Shown here: piece by piece, positions 43,980 to 55,596 of the stretch
Layout: each line of letters opens with the position of its first letter
Position numbering within the stretch: position 1 is the first letter of the stretch
DNA from: Hanleya hanleyi
Lineage: Eukaryota; Mollusca; Polyplacophora; Lepidopleurida; Hanleyidae
Length of the DNA: 64,000 nt
Reading direction: 5' to 3'
NCBI GenBank assembly: GCA_036873755.1
Contig: JAVTVY010025036.1
Coordinates: 1 to 64,000, forward strand
The notes under the pieces: generated by a model
Told to the model about the DNA's origin: nothing
Database searches by the model: none
The model's input: the letters and a program-made list of their open reading frames with translations, nothing else
Translations under genes and position numbers: made by a program

Positions 43980-45917
43980 TTTGTTTAGCAGACGATGGAA
44001 TCTAGTGAACACCTGTTCGTTGCCCTTGGCGACGGGGGTATACGATATATATTCGACCAGCAAGTTGACAATACAGCATCACACATGAGGTCTGTCAGCC
44101 AATCAAAAGTCTACATGCTTCTCTGAGATATGATAAATAGTGCTATACACCATTGGTGTTATTGAGGACATATTAACGTACCTCGAAATCGACATAATTC
44201 CCATAAAACTTCAGCAAACGTGATCGCTAGCACTTTGAATAAACTGTTGGAATTTACCGTTGGGCTCGAGAAGCCAGACAGCTTGTCTCCATGTGTGTAT
44301 TGTCAATGTCACGGATATGAACAACTTGTCAGGGTCGGTCTTTTGTTATATCTTCCGCGTGGCAAACCGGACTTATCCTTTGAACTTTCTGGAGAAGAGC
44401 GTTTACCAGCCACCATGTCTCGGATGCTGCTTTATTTGGATACCGTTTCTGTATACTGTTAACCATATTGATCCACGTGCTGCTGTGTCTAAATACAAGA
44501 GGCTTCAATTTAGAGTTGTTCCACCCAACTGTATCGTATTATTGGCTAACAGATGAAATTTGAAATTCGCAGGGGATTTATTTTCCCCTAGTGTAAGATA
44601 CAATATTCCGTCACATTATATCTGAGTTTACTCTGGCTGGGTTATCAGTTGGCATGGCTTAACCGTATTTCCAGAAATGTACACGTTACATTGTGCTATA
44701 TAACATAGCTATAATAAAGTACATATGAAAGTATCTCGAAATCGACATAGCTTGCACAAAACTTCAGCAAACGTGGTCGTTAGCACTCTGATTAAACTAT
44801 TCAAGTCTACCGTTGGGCTCGAACAGCCAGACGGCTTGCATTGTCTCCTTGAACGTATTGTCCAGTGCTAAAAGTTTGAGCGTGAGGTGTATGTTAATTT
44901 GGCGACCCAAGTACCTAGTGCAGTCACTCTGTTTCAACTGAAGTAATATGATCTGTAATTGAGATATGGAGGTGTTATCGCGGCTCCATGTAAAATGTTG
45001 TCTGTTTCAGAGGGGACAAGGTGTCAGCAAAAGATAAAGCAAAAGTACACTTCAAGCATATTCTTTGCGCGCATTAGAATATGCATTCTTGGAGACAAGT
45101 TTTCTGGTTTTGTGATAAATTGTAATAGTTTATTCAGGGTGTAAGCGACAAATAAAATTTATAACTTTAAGGCCAAGGGTGATCTGAGAGATTTTGTCAT
45201 TTTTTGTCAGGTTTGAATTTTTCAAAAAGGCACTGAATTATCAAGCGCACATACTTTCATACAAGAAAGATAAGAAACACCATAAAACACACAAAAATAT
45301 GACTATTTCTTTTAACTAACTCGATAAAATGACTTTGTGGGCCAAAATAGGCCAAAAATGTGGTGAATTTCTCTAAGTAAAGTTTGGAAATTGAATAAAT
45401 GTAGTGACTGTTTATCTCACGAACAAAGTTGAATGATCTCTTCGTTGAGGGTAAACAAGAAATACCTACTTGAAATTGTTGGAATATAGAATGCTACACG
45501 TGCTCAAACATACGGAATTGCTCAGAAAATGGCGTTTCACATTTCTTTCTGCTCAGATGGACTTTTTACGGCCTCGATGCATTAACCCTTTGCATAAAAT
45601 TTAATACCTGTCAATCAAATTCAAATTGAATGACATTCAACGTGTTGTTGTTGTTTCATGCTGTGTTGTTGTTGGCACATGGTCCAGAGGGTTAATGCCA
45701 TTTAGCTGATGGGTGAGCCCGTGTATGCTCACCCATTTTCCACAAATGCTTTTGCCAAACATGCGATTGGAATGCAGAACCATTCAGCTGGGAGGGTTAC
45801 TCACCGAAATTCACTATACTACCATCTTTTTCGTCTAAATTTGATGTAATTAGACGAATCATCTGTTTTACCTCACTATAACCAAATCATTAAATCTCGC
45901 GCGATTTCTCGAGAAGC

Positions 45918-46304
45918 ATGCGACTGAGTATTATAATGAAGCGGCCTAAAAAAAGTAGATTTCCAGAGAGGTTGACAAAAATACCTTTCTGCAATGAAAT
46001 TGTCGATTTAATTATTTTGTATGCTAAATATCAGCATATTACACTGAATTATGATGCTTCTTTCATGTTTATACATGTTATGGGCGATATTCTCGGCATG
46101 CCTATTTGGGCGTATGAATACTATTGTCATGTGACGGGTCACTTTGCAACGAAGAGAAGCACTCTCTGTCACCTTTCCGAACTGTGTGAAGTCGAAGCGC
46201 TAAATGCGAGTTCTATGTCAACAGATGGATTGAAAAGTATGTATCTGTGTATTTGTGGAAAACTTGCATTTGATATCTGCTATAGTTTACTTTCTACTGA
46301 ATAA
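45918..46304 (+). CDS. Uncharacterised 128-codon ORF, copy 2
   Basis: Duplicate of the ORF at 34645-35031, with one amino-acid difference (Phe in place of Leu in the GH-x-ATKRSTLCHL segment). It lacks the downstream exon-like sequence found 250 bp after copy 1, because the duplication ends before it. No domain recognised. If copy 1 is an exon of a gene, this copy is presumably an orphan. Confidence 0.3.
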   Translation: MRLSIIMKRPKKSRFPERLTKIPFCNEIVDLIILYAKYQHITLNYDASFMFIHVMGDILGMPIWAYEYYCHVTGHFATKRSTLCHLSELCEVEALNASSMSTDGLKSMYLCICGKLAFDICYSLLSTE

Positions 46305-46543
46305 TCTTTATTTCGTTGTGAAGTCGAAGGCAAAATGGCGAGATTTCAGCGTTCATTTGTGTGAACGCTGAACGGCGAAATGGGTAATTTTGCTTTTAGG
46401 TTGTCCAAATTATGTTGTCCGTAATGGAGTCATTTTATTTATCCTTTTCCTGGCTTGTTCTAGTATTTCTTTTCTGAAAGTCGCTTCGCGAAATTCTTTT
46501 TCGTTGCATTACATTTTTACTTCACAAAGATATTGAAAACATT

Positions 46544-47024
46544 TTTCCCCAAAAAAGAAAGACATTTTTTGTCATTTCATGTCTCATGGTATAATTGTGT
46601 CATAAAATTTGGTCATTATAATGATAAGGGGCGTTTTGGGGAATTTTGACTCAAAGTCTTTTGAAAATCTCAAAGATCCTGCCTACCCTTAAGACAATGG
46701 CATAAAACGTCCTGGTTTCTTTTGAAGTTTGTAAAGAAAATCCCTGGTTATATCGAGCATGTGTTATAACACGAGTTCCAGATGCACATTATTTGACAAT
46801 TGCTTAATACTCGCATAGGCTTCATTGACTTACCTAATGAAACGCATTCTCTGTAGATGCTCTTTATTTTGTCTACAATGCTATCTTTGAAAAAGAACTT
46901 TGATGTACAGTGCGAAGTATCCCCTCCCGACACCTACGTGTGCGTTTTTATCTCTAGGAACTAGTGGTTTCATGATAAACAATAGCCGTGAAGGGCATCA
47001 CCATAGACGAGTTTCTCCTATCTC
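46544..47024. other. Spacer with a B junction motif
   Basis: 46735-46860 contains AATCCCTGGTTATATCGAGC and CACGAGTTCCAGATGCACAT, the same junction as at 6230-6320 and 9230-9430. A 61-codon minus-strand ORF (46748-46933) shows no recognised domain. Confidence 0.4.
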
Positions 47025-47487
47025 TTAATCCTACCAGGCCTGGGTGCCATTATGTCCCCCTACCAACCTTTCTGCGCTATTTTCGGAACGGCGATAAATT
47101 GAGAGCTGACACTCTTTTTTATTTATATCATATTTTGGTGATGTTGACTCTATTTACATAACCACCCGAGCAGAAGTTCATTGGCAAATTCAAGATGGCG
47201 GTCACATTGGATAAAGGAAAAGCGATGTTTTCGTCTTCGAAATTTCTGCTTTTCCGCTAGGAAAAGTGGGAAGAAACTATTTTATTTCACACCAGATTAA
47301 TATTTACTAATTTATCATGCAGTTTTTGCGGAGACCAAAACATGATATTGTTGCAAATGACGATCTTGGATTTTCTTTCTGTTAGAGTTGGACAAAAAAA
47401 GAGATAAAAAATAATTAGGGAAGGGATCTTTAATGCCTCCCCCCCGGCCTGGACAGGTTCCAAAATGCCCAGGACAGATAGGGTTAA
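47025..47487 (+). mobile_element. TTAA MITE, near full length
   Basis: TTAA at 47025-47028 and 47484-47487, ends TCCTACCAGGCCTGGG and (inverted) CCCAGGACAGATAGGG. The interior is shortened compared with 28274-28846, mainly lacking the GACGTCACTGTGACGTCA region. Confidence 0.75.
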
Positions 47488-47888
47488 CATGTTAACCTGA
47501 TATTTTGGCAATTTGACCTCAACAATTTGCAACAATTTGACCTCAACGCCGATAACACAGGATCACGGAACTTGATCAGTAGGTTTCCGCAGTTATTACG
47601 CGTAGATTGTCGTGTTCTTTTACACAATGGCGACCAAACCGGAAGTGATGTTACCAAAACCGTAAATGGCCCATATCTTTCTAACAGCAGAGGTTACATG
47701 CATGGGACTTTCGCTACTAGATACCTCGAAACAAAGGCATTAATCTACAAGTATCGATTATCTCATAGTCACGTCATTAAACCGGAAGTGTACCTATATC
47801 TCGAGAACGGTAATGTTTTGAAGTGTAAAATCTTCATTATCCGATTTATAAAATAGAAATGCGTGTATTGCAACCGTCCAACATCATA

Positions 47889-47904
47889 ATGGCAGCCCCA
47901 AACG
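47889..47904 (+). CDS. Possible first coding exon fragment (MAAPN)
   Basis: ATGGCAGCCCCAAACG is followed at once by a consensus donor GTAAGT (47905-47910). ATG has A at -3 and G at +4. Two ETS-type sites, ACCGGAAGTG, lie upstream at 47638-47647 and 47781-47790, an arrangement often seen at housekeeping promoters. MAAPN with a phase-1 donor is a plausible short first exon. No acceptor or second exon was identified, so this is a hypothesis only. Confidence 0.25.
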
Positions 47905-49720
47905 GTAAGTAGAACTATATCTCTAGGAAATGGGATTAGAGCTACACAGCGAATTATTGACCCATCCATGAGTGAGACGTAACGACATCGTCAAGCTAGT
48001 TCTAGAAGAGATTATCGAATGCTCACTACTCTGCCTGCGCTGTAATCCTTGTAGGTAAGGGATATATTAAATACAAGCTTCGGGTCAGACATTCAGTAGC
48101 CACCCATGAAGGATTTCCTCATACATACGCAAAATACCTGTATTGTCAGATATTAAAAGTACGGTACCAAACTCCAAACGCACAGAAAGATAATTTCCTG
48201 CAAGTGAGGAGCGGTCAACAGTTCTTCGTTCTTTGTATTCGTCACAGCCCTTGATCCGACGAAGTGATATTAAATCGACCATTATTCGATTCATTCTAAT
48301 AAAATAACGTCAGCGATGAGGCAAGACCGGAAATTCTAAGTTAAATACCGAGAGAAGATGAATTAAGAAAGAGTTAGGCGTTGAATGAATTCACCTACAC
48401 GCCCAATAAGAAAACGAACATGAATCAATATACAATTGAAATTTGATTTTATTCTCCATAATGAATAACACGATTATGTAGCGTACATGAATTCACATAC
48501 TATATTATTAGATACGTATACATCAAATATATGTTTAGAACAGGAAGGTGGTGTAAAGTCGGGTTGTATAAGTTTTATAAGTTATACTATCATACGGAAT
48601 GTATGAGGACATACATGTAGTTAGTGTTCGATCAGTTCATTTGCCCCTATGTTTTCGCTCGAACTCCATATTTTCTTCGATTCTTGATTACAATAAAATT
48701 TTATTCTATAATCTACAATCAAAGCGAACGATGTGCGAATCTATAACTACATAACAATTGTTTCACACTAGTTTCATGCGCGCAACTGATATCAGCAAAG
48801 CGCATAATAAGCATCCTTTATTTTATAATTCGGCATCCATTCCCACATTGATAAATTTGTGATATTTATCTCCCTTCGTCATTTGATTCAAGAATACGCC
48901 GTCAACTACAGTGCATAATCGACTGTATTTCTATCATTATAATACGGTTGTTGCTTCGATTTATACATGTATATCCCAAGGCGGTTCTTTTCCAGTCCGT
49001 GGATTTTTCTTCAATCCTTTCCGATTGGCAATATTAGAACGTTTTTTTTTTGTCGACGTAACGAACAGTATTTCCTTTCGTAAATATTACACGCGGCAAT
49101 CATAGGAGGAATAAATACGCCGGATCAGTAATTTGTTAGACAGCCGTCGTCCAATCATAATAGCATCGGGTTCAGCATAGTCATGAGATAGTAGACAGGA
49201 GACATTCCCTTGCGAAAGAAACGATCAGCAGTCTCGATTAAAATGTCGGGGGATATACGAACACGAAACATTACCCGTCGACAACGTCCGTCTTACCGAG
49301 GTAACGCCCATCAACGCCAATCTCAACGCCCGTTTACGCCCGCCAACGCCAAGAGACTCCGGGATACTCCGAGGGTAACGTGTCTTTGAACTGTTGTTTC
49401 TCATTTTGACCGCTTTAAGGGCCCTCATGATCTTCTAAGTAGCTCTTGGTTTTCATGATGGGCCTGTGTTTAAGATCTTCAATCGTCTCAACGTGGATTT
49501 TTCATAGAGCACCATGGCAGATTTCATTACTCGGGGTTGCATGGTGATGTACGTCTTCTGTAAGGTCACTTCATCCTGTCCTTCTGCCTGGGTAGCCGCG
49601 GCGTGTGTATCTATAATAGCCTCAACCACAATGCGGACCCAAAATGATGGTTCCCTGCAGTCCGTGTCTGGATCGCTCAAGCTTTCCCTTTTCTGGGACG
49701 GGTTAATGTACGCTGATAAA

Positions 49721-49809
49721 CAGCTTGTATCACTGACGTCCCTACTCTCTTTGTTCCCCCCGCTGATTCACATCGCATATTTCGCGCCTCTTGGCCGTAA
49801 GGGGGCGCT
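49721..49809 (+). repeat. Left arm of an inverted repeat
   Basis: CAGCTTGTATCACTGACGTC through TAAGGGGGCGCT matches the complement of 50396-50484 with few differences (CTCTTTGTTCCCCCCGCTGA, GCGCCTCTTGGCC). Weaker similarity may continue about 15 bp outward. The arms enclose about 590 bp without a recognised gene. Confidence 0.85.
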
Positions 49810-50395
49810 CTGCACAGGCCAACCACCAATGACCAATGAATATCACTCTTACGGAAGAGTCTTGGCAATATGAGTTGTCTCCCTTTTCAAACGTTCATAT
49901 GTCGTTAACGGCAAAACTAACAATAAACGGACGGCAAAACAGCTCTAATTACGTTAATTTCTGAGTTAAGAGTGAACAGATTTTTGGATAACTTCCTCCA
50001 TTGTTTAGTAAGGTTCGTCAACTGATTGCAAACATTTGTTCACTGATACCTTCAAATAATTAACAAATAAATCCCAGTAAATGCTGTTAATATCCCACTG
50101 ATAAGACAACGCTTTATCGTCATGAGTATATAACGAGATCAAGCTGCCTAGAATGGTAACCTAAAAACACCGTTTAATGTTGACTGTAATAAAGACGGAG
50201 AAAAGTGATGCGGTAAGAGGGCGGGTCGCTGTCAAAATATTGGCATGATTTCCACATTACGTGAGAGTTGTGATCTCACTATCATGAAGGCATGACGTGA
50301 TTTCGATCACGTGAGGTAGCTAGCCAATCGTGGTTAGTATGAGGAATCTGGTTATCTCTGAGCTATTACGGCACGGCGATTGGGTAACCAGATAA

Positions 50396-50484
50396 AGCGC
50401 CCCCTTAGGGCCAAGAGGCGCGAACTTGGCGATGTGAATCAGCGGGGGGAACAAGGAGAGTAGGGACGTCAGTGATGCAAGCTG
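50396..50484 (-). repeat. Right arm of an inverted repeat
   Basis: Inverse copy of 49721-49809. A minus-strand ORF (50405-50662) covers this arm plus 180 bp of acidic coding-like sequence (DVDAVSNVDTESLPVDTDAE) outside the repeat. The other arm lacks that flank. Terminal inverted repeats of a small element, or an inverted duplication, are both possible. Confidence 0.85.
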
Positions 50485-51355
50485 AATAGTATGAGCGTAG
50501 GGTTAATGCTGTCCGCGTCAGAGAACGAGCTCTCATCCTGTAACGCTGCCATCGCCCGAGGAAGTACTCAGCATCCGTATCAACGGGCAAACTTTCAGTG
50601 TCTACATTAGAGACCGCATCTACGTCTTCGTTTCCATGGATATTTTTCGGGTGACTGATCATATCGTAGTATGGTGAACGTTCGGTTACACTAACAGCAA
50701 GTATAAGACATGTTGACGAGTTGAACGAGAATTTGGAATTTCGTTTATTCTTTAGATGGGGCTGCTTTTATGGACGAGCATCGATGGTTTTTTCGCGCCC
50801 CTAAAGCCCATCAAAACAGCACAACGCCTCTGGTCAATTGTTAGGGAGCCAAAATATCAGTATATTGTGTTAAAAGATAGGAGAAAGTCTTCTATAGTGC
50901 TATCCTATACACTATTTGCCATACATGTGATCTTTATGCAACTGAGCTGGGTGTTTTAAAGCCGGGCTCGTATGAGAAACAACGGGAAAAATGAGAAAAT
51001 ACGTCAGTTAGTCGAAGAAACATTACATATTTGGTGCGAAAATATGAACTAATACCAGGTTTGGTATCTGACGATTGTATTTGATACAGCTATATCCGTT
51101 TTCGCATAATCAATGTTTTTGCTCATTTCCTCCGTTGTCAGTTTAAAGCTCACTCGTTCGGTCTGTGCTGCCTGTGCTGCAACTTTCTGTGTGCCCTGCG
51201 TCGTAATAATCGCGAAAATGGCAAATCGGCTACTTGTGAACGATGGTGGAAAACTCGATAAACGATAACCAAATAAATCAGAAAGCTTCAGTCGAATTTA
51301 CTGTTTACTATATCGGTTCACGCGCTGCTGTCTCTAATTACAAGAGACGTCAATT

Positions 51356-51642
51356 TTAACCCTACCTGGCCTGGCGAGGGGGGCAAATTGCCAAAATTCG
51401 GAAAATCTGATCGAAAATCGCCCCAAAAATGTCGTTTTTGAAAATGACGTCACTGTGACGTCATCAAAGCGGCTATCTTGGATTTTTTACATTTCCTGGT
51501 TGAGCTCGACCCAAGGGTATAGTGTGGTAAGTTTCAGCCCACTAGCCCAAGGGGTAAGAAAAATAATTACTGGGGGGCCATTTGGGCTCCCCCCCCCAAG
51601 GCCCGGACAGGAACCCAAAAAGCCCAGGCCAGATACGGTTAA
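51356..51642 (+). mobile_element. TTAA MITE, internally deleted
   Basis: TTAA at 51356-51359 and 51639-51642 with ends CCCTACCTGGCCTGG and CCCAGGCCAGATACGG. About half of the interior is deleted; the GACGTCACTGTGACGTCATC part and right half remain. Confidence 0.8.
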
Positions 51643-52089
51643 ATTTTTCAACCCAGCTGTAGCCCATCATATATGTAATTTTAAAATTCTCATGAGATTT
51701 ATATATCTGTTGAAAGATACAATATTTCGTCATATTATGTCTGAGTGTCTTATGTCTTTTGTCTGAGTTTGGTTAACAGTTGCAGATTGATATGGTTTCT
51801 ATTCATTGAATAAAAATATAAGCCAGTCTTCTTGAGTGAAAGTCTTCGTCACCAGTAATCTATAGGTGAACCATTTAGTGATGATGTTAGGGAAAATCCA
51901 TGCGAACTGTTTACCGATATGCTACGAAATGCTTTATCTTGATACTGTTTACTATATCGGTTCACGAGCTGCTGTTTCAACTTACAAGAGGCATCAATTT
52001 AAAGTTGTTCCACTAAGATATAGCCGTGTATAGCCTAACAGATGTAATTTAAAATTATCACGTGATTTTTTAGCCCTGATGAAAGATAC

Positions 52090-52331
52090 ATGGGTAGTGT
52101 GACTAACGTCACAGGACCTACCTAAGTAGGTCAAATTTTCATCAAAAGTAGGTCAGCTCAGAACTTGTTGGTAACAGTTCCTTAATGCACCTTCATGCCA
52201 AAAATCAAAGTTCTGATATCAACGGTTCTCCTTATTTTGCCGACGAAAGGATTCGGATGGACTGACTCTCACTAACTCACTCACTCACTCATTACCGGAC
52301 AATTTGCAAATGAGAGCCTACTTCGTAGGGA
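52090..52331 (+). mobile_element. Repeat C, short form
   Basis: ATGGGTAGTGTGACTAACGT then CCTACCTAAGTAGG on the left and CCTACTTCGTAGG on the right, without the long middle. The host B repeat at 53195-53215 shows the uninterrupted site GAAAGATATAATATTCC, so the inserted segment can be bounded to within one or two bases; no target duplication longer than about 2 bp is evident. Confidence 0.75.
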
Positions 52332-52684
52332 TAATATTCCGTCTTTTTATATCTGAGTTTACTGAAGTTGGGATATCAGTTGCTATGGTATAATATTTTC
52401 CGGAATGTACAACTTATATAGTCATAAATAACATAGCTATGATTACATATTAAAGTAGCTCGAAATCTGACATAATTTGCATAGAACTTCAGCAAACGTG
52501 GTCACTGGCATTGTGAATAAACTACTGAAATCTGCCGTTGGCCTCGAACAACCAGACAGCTTGTCTCCATGAACGCATTGTCTGAAGACAAAATAATGCG
52601 CTTAAGGCGCGTGTTAATTCCGCGACCGCGAAGTACCAAGTGCAGACACCCTGTCTAAATGGAACAATATGATCTGTTCTGAGT

Positions 52685-53072
52685 TTAACCCTACCTGGCC
52701 AGGGTGGGTGGGGCAAAATGCCCTCCCCCTACCAAACTTTCTGCGCTATCTCCGGAACGACAAAAAATGGAGACCTGAAACTCCACGTCTTCATAGTTTA
52801 TCATATTGGGGTCATTTTGAGCCTATTTGCATAACCACCTGAGCAGAGGATCATGGGTAAATTCAAGATGGCGGCCATGTTGGAGTACCAGAAGAGTGAT
52901 GTTTTCGTCATATTTCTTCAAAATTTCTGCTTTTCCGCGATGAAAAGTGGGTAAAAACTATTTTATTTGACATTACATTAATATTTACTAATTTATCATG
53001 CATTTTTTGCGGAGAAATTGCTTAAATTAAAAAAACCGGAAAATCTGACCGTCAATCGATCAAAAAATGTCG
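52685..53072 (+). mobile_element. TTAA MITE, right-truncated
   Basis: TTAA at 52685-52688 and CCCTACCTGGCCAGGG, then the normal interior up to GACCGTCAATCGATCAAAAA, where it is cut and B sequence (TTTACTATATCGG) follows. It sits in the same TTAA of repeat B as the MITE at 55094, so the two are probably one insertion later duplicated. Confidence 0.8.
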
Positions 53073-53500
53073 TTTACTATATCGGTTCACGAGCTGCTGT
53101 TTCAACTTACAAGAGGCATCAATTTAAAGTTGGTCCACTAATATATAGCCCTTTATAACCTAACAGATGTAATTTCAAATTATCACGTGATTTTTAGCCC
53201 CGATGAAAGATATAATATTCCGTCATACTATATCTGAGTTTACTGAAGTTGGGATATCAGTTGCTATGGTATAATATTTTCCGAAATGTACAACTTATAT
53301 AGTCATAAATAACAGAGCTATAATTACATATTAAAGTAGGTCGAAATCGACATAATTTGCATAGAACTTCAGCAAACGTGGTCATTGGCATTGTGAATAA
53401 ACTACTGAAATCTGCCGTTGGCCTCGAACAACCAGACAGCTTGTCTCCATGAACGCATTGTCTGAAGACAAGAGAATGCGCGTGAGGCGTGTGCCAATTC
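53073..53500 (+). repeat. Repeat B copy
   Basis: Plus-oriented unit closely matching 51945-52640 minus repeat C (TTGGGATATCAGTTGCTATG, CCAGACAGCTTGTCTCCATG). It ends abruptly in LINE sequence near 53510. Confidence 0.75.
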
Positions 53501-53514
53501 GAAAAATACCTGAC

Positions 53515-53805
53515 TATTTTGAACGAAAAAAGCAGAATCATTATCAGTAGATTTCGATCATGTAATCATAAATTACCAATTGAAACAGGAAGATGGAAAT
53601 CTAAAGCGAAAAACGAGAGATATTGTACAGCATGTGATACACGCAGCATTGGAGATGAATTTCATTTTTTATTTACTTGCCCGCTGTTAAAGGACATACC
53701 AAGATATATATATATATACAAGGCCAAATGTCATCAAGCTCAGAGCTCTGTAAATTCATCAAAGAAGGAATGTCTATATGTAATTATTAGTAATGCCCAA
53801 ATGTA
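53515..53805 (+). pseudogene. LINE C-terminal fragment with CCHC knuckle
   Basis: A plus-strand frame reads IISRFRSCNHKLPIETGRW and then Cys-x2-Cys-x8-His-x4-Cys (YCTACD, GDEFHFLFTC), matching the tail of the LINE at 59453-60982 (LPIETGQW, LCTLCK, GDEYHMIIKC). It is cut on the left by repeat B and on the right by repeat C, in the opposite orientation to the other LINE pieces. Confidence 0.75.
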
Positions 53806-54944
53806 CATGGCAGTGTGACTAACGTCACAGGACCTACGAAGTACAGTAGGCATTAGGACTCGAACGCGAACTGAACTCTTGGAAATCCCCACCCCCAGTT
53901 GAAATCCTGCCTATATTAAGATGGGCACCGCCCAAGTCAGAATCGCCAGTGATTTTCATCAAAAATCACCAGAAATTTTCATCAAAAATAGGTCAGCTCA
54001 GAACTTGTTGGTAACAGTCTCCTAATGCGCCTTCATTCCAAAATAAATTACGATCGCCGATTTAATTTTACAATTTTTTAATTAAAGGAAACAGATTGAA
54101 TAATATAGGTTCAGTAGATTTCAAGCTTTACGTGTGAAAATACATTTACATCTCTTTAATGGTTTTCAGTGCCCTTGTACAGGATCAAAACAACTTTTTG
54201 AATCACATTATTTTCCCAACAATACAACAATTTTTTATATATAGTACTATAGTAGAAAGGTAGCATTTATGTAGTTTACGGTAATTCAACTCAAGACCAA
54301 CACCTTCTATGCACAAGATTCTATGTCATTCTCCAGAGCATAACCGGTACAAAGAGGAATAAATAGCGTCTCTACATCACGTTGTTATCTAGATATATTA
54401 GACAACACATTTTGGGCATCGGCAATCTGATGAATGTACTATTCCGGTTTTCACATTATATTCTATGGCGGTTGATCGGTGATTTTCTTCATTGATAAAC
54501 GTTAAACCACCTCAGCTTCGTTATGGAAACAGCGCTGATTGTTTGAGGGTATATGCAGTACTTAACATTAACCTCAGGGCCATGTGCCATACAGTGGGAC
54601 AGGGTATTTTTAGCTGTGGGTAATTTGACCTGAATCTGAAGGCTCCAGCCTGGTGTGGCCAATGTGAAATAGGATACACGTTAAAGGCTACAGTTTACAT
54701 ACACAATGTATATCTATAACAATATACTGAAGTGTTAATTATCAATCTAATTTTAATCAGAATTATTTCAGATCAGAACTTGCTGGTAACAATGCCCTAA
54801 TGCACGTTCATGCCAAAAACCAAGGTTCTAATGTCAATGGTTCTCCTTATTTTGCCGACGAAAGGATTCGGATGGACTGACTGACTGACTCACTCACTCA
54901 TTACCGGACAATTTGCGATCTGTAGCCTACTTCGTAGGAATATT
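53806..54944 (+). mobile_element. Repeat C, long form with shortened middle
   Basis: Left end GCAGTGTGACTAACGTCACA, right end CCTACTTCGTAGG. Up to about 54535 it parallels 3079-3800 with small indels; the rest of the middle is mostly missing or replaced before the common right part (from about 54760). Inserted into a LINE fragment. Confidence 0.7.
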
Positions 54945-55093
54945 GTTATCCGCCATCTGTAACTCACATTGTATACCTCTCGTGCCACCCTGAGTGGTTA
55001 GAGTGTAATAAATGATTGATTGTTAATTCCGCGACCGCGAAGTACCAAGTGCAGACACCCTGTCTAAATTGAACAATATGATCTGTTCTGAGT

Positions 55094-55596
55094 TTAACCT
55101 TACCTGGCCTGGGGGAGGGGAGGGGGCAAAATGCCCTCCCCCCTACCAAACTTTCTGCGCTGTCTCAAGTATCGTAAGCGCTGTAATTCAAGATGGCGTC
55201 CACGTGCGGTACCAGAAAAGTTATGTTTTCGTCATATTTCTTCAAAATTTCTGCTTTTTCGCGATGAAAAGTTGGCAAAAACTATTTTATTTGACATTAC
55301 ATTAATACTTACTAATTTATCATGCATTTTCTGCGGAGAAATTGCATAAATAAAAAAAAATCTGACCGAAAAATCGATCAAAAAATGTCGTTTTTGAAAA
55401 TGATGTCACTGCGACTTCGTCACAGCGGTCATCTTGGATTTTTTTACATATTCTGGTGAAGCTTCACCCAAGGATATAGTGTGGTAAGTTTCGGTCCCCT
55501 AGCTCAAGAGATAAGAAAAAGAATTAGGGGGAGGGGGGGGGGAGCATTTCGCCCCCCTCCCCCAGGCCAGAACAGGCCCCAAATAGATAGGGTTAA
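55094..55596 (+). mobile_element. TTAA MITE, near full length, clean empty-site relation
   Basis: Bounded by TTAA at 55094-55097 and 55593-55596. Removing it and one TTAA restores GTTCTGAGTTTAAGATTCAC of repeat B, comparable to GATTCACGATAACAGG-containing uninterrupted B copies. The interior lacks part of the left half. Confidence 0.8.

Larger units (their letters stand above)
41737..44138 (-). mobile_element. Crypton-type tyrosine-recombinase element
   Basis: Interrupts the duplicated B sequence between CAAGTTAT and TAGTGCTATAC, which are adjacent apart from a few bases in copy 1 (31025-31050) and at 30710-30735. It contains a broken tyrosine recombinase gene on the minus strand. A 139-bp palindrome occupies its left end. 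Immediately right of that palindrome ATTTATCATATCTCAGAG (41883-41900) is the inverse of the right end (44121-44138). The exact left boundary is therefore uncertain: either the palindrome is part of the element, or it inserted at its end. Confidence 0.75.
41520..46543. repeat. Segmental duplication copy 2
   Basis: Collinear with 30830-35273. The left part (41520-41741) is separated from the rest (44139-46543) by the Crypton insertion, whereas copy 1 has instead a LINE between its 31951 and 33775. 45025-45045 preserves the site that is occupied by the LINE in copy 1, and copy 1 (near 31025) preserves the site occupied by the Crypton here. Confidence 0.9.
47488..51299. other. Low-repeat region, possible host-gene territory
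   Basis: 3.8 kb in which few of the window's repeat families were recognised apart from a repeat F piece (51110-51240) and one inverted pair (49721-49809 / 50396-50484). It includes the candidate first exon at 47889. ORFs such as 49453-49680 (-), 49514-49873 (+) and 50405-50662 (-) have no known domain. 49243-49389 (+) is an Arg-rich 48-codon ORF over CAACGCC-type low-complexity sequence. Confidence 0.4.
51300..52684 (+). repeat. Repeat B copies with nested insertions
   Basis: Two plus-oriented B units (about 51300-51770 and 51945-52684) starting TTTACTATATCGGTTCACG. The first holds a TTAA MITE at 51356-51642. The second holds a short repeat C at 52090-52331 and ends at the TTAA where the next MITE begins. 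No gene seen. Confidence 0.75.

Noticed and set aside
49243..49389. 48-codon Arg-rich ORF
   Set aside because: Arises from a CAACGCC-type low-complexity stretch; mentioned within the region entry only.
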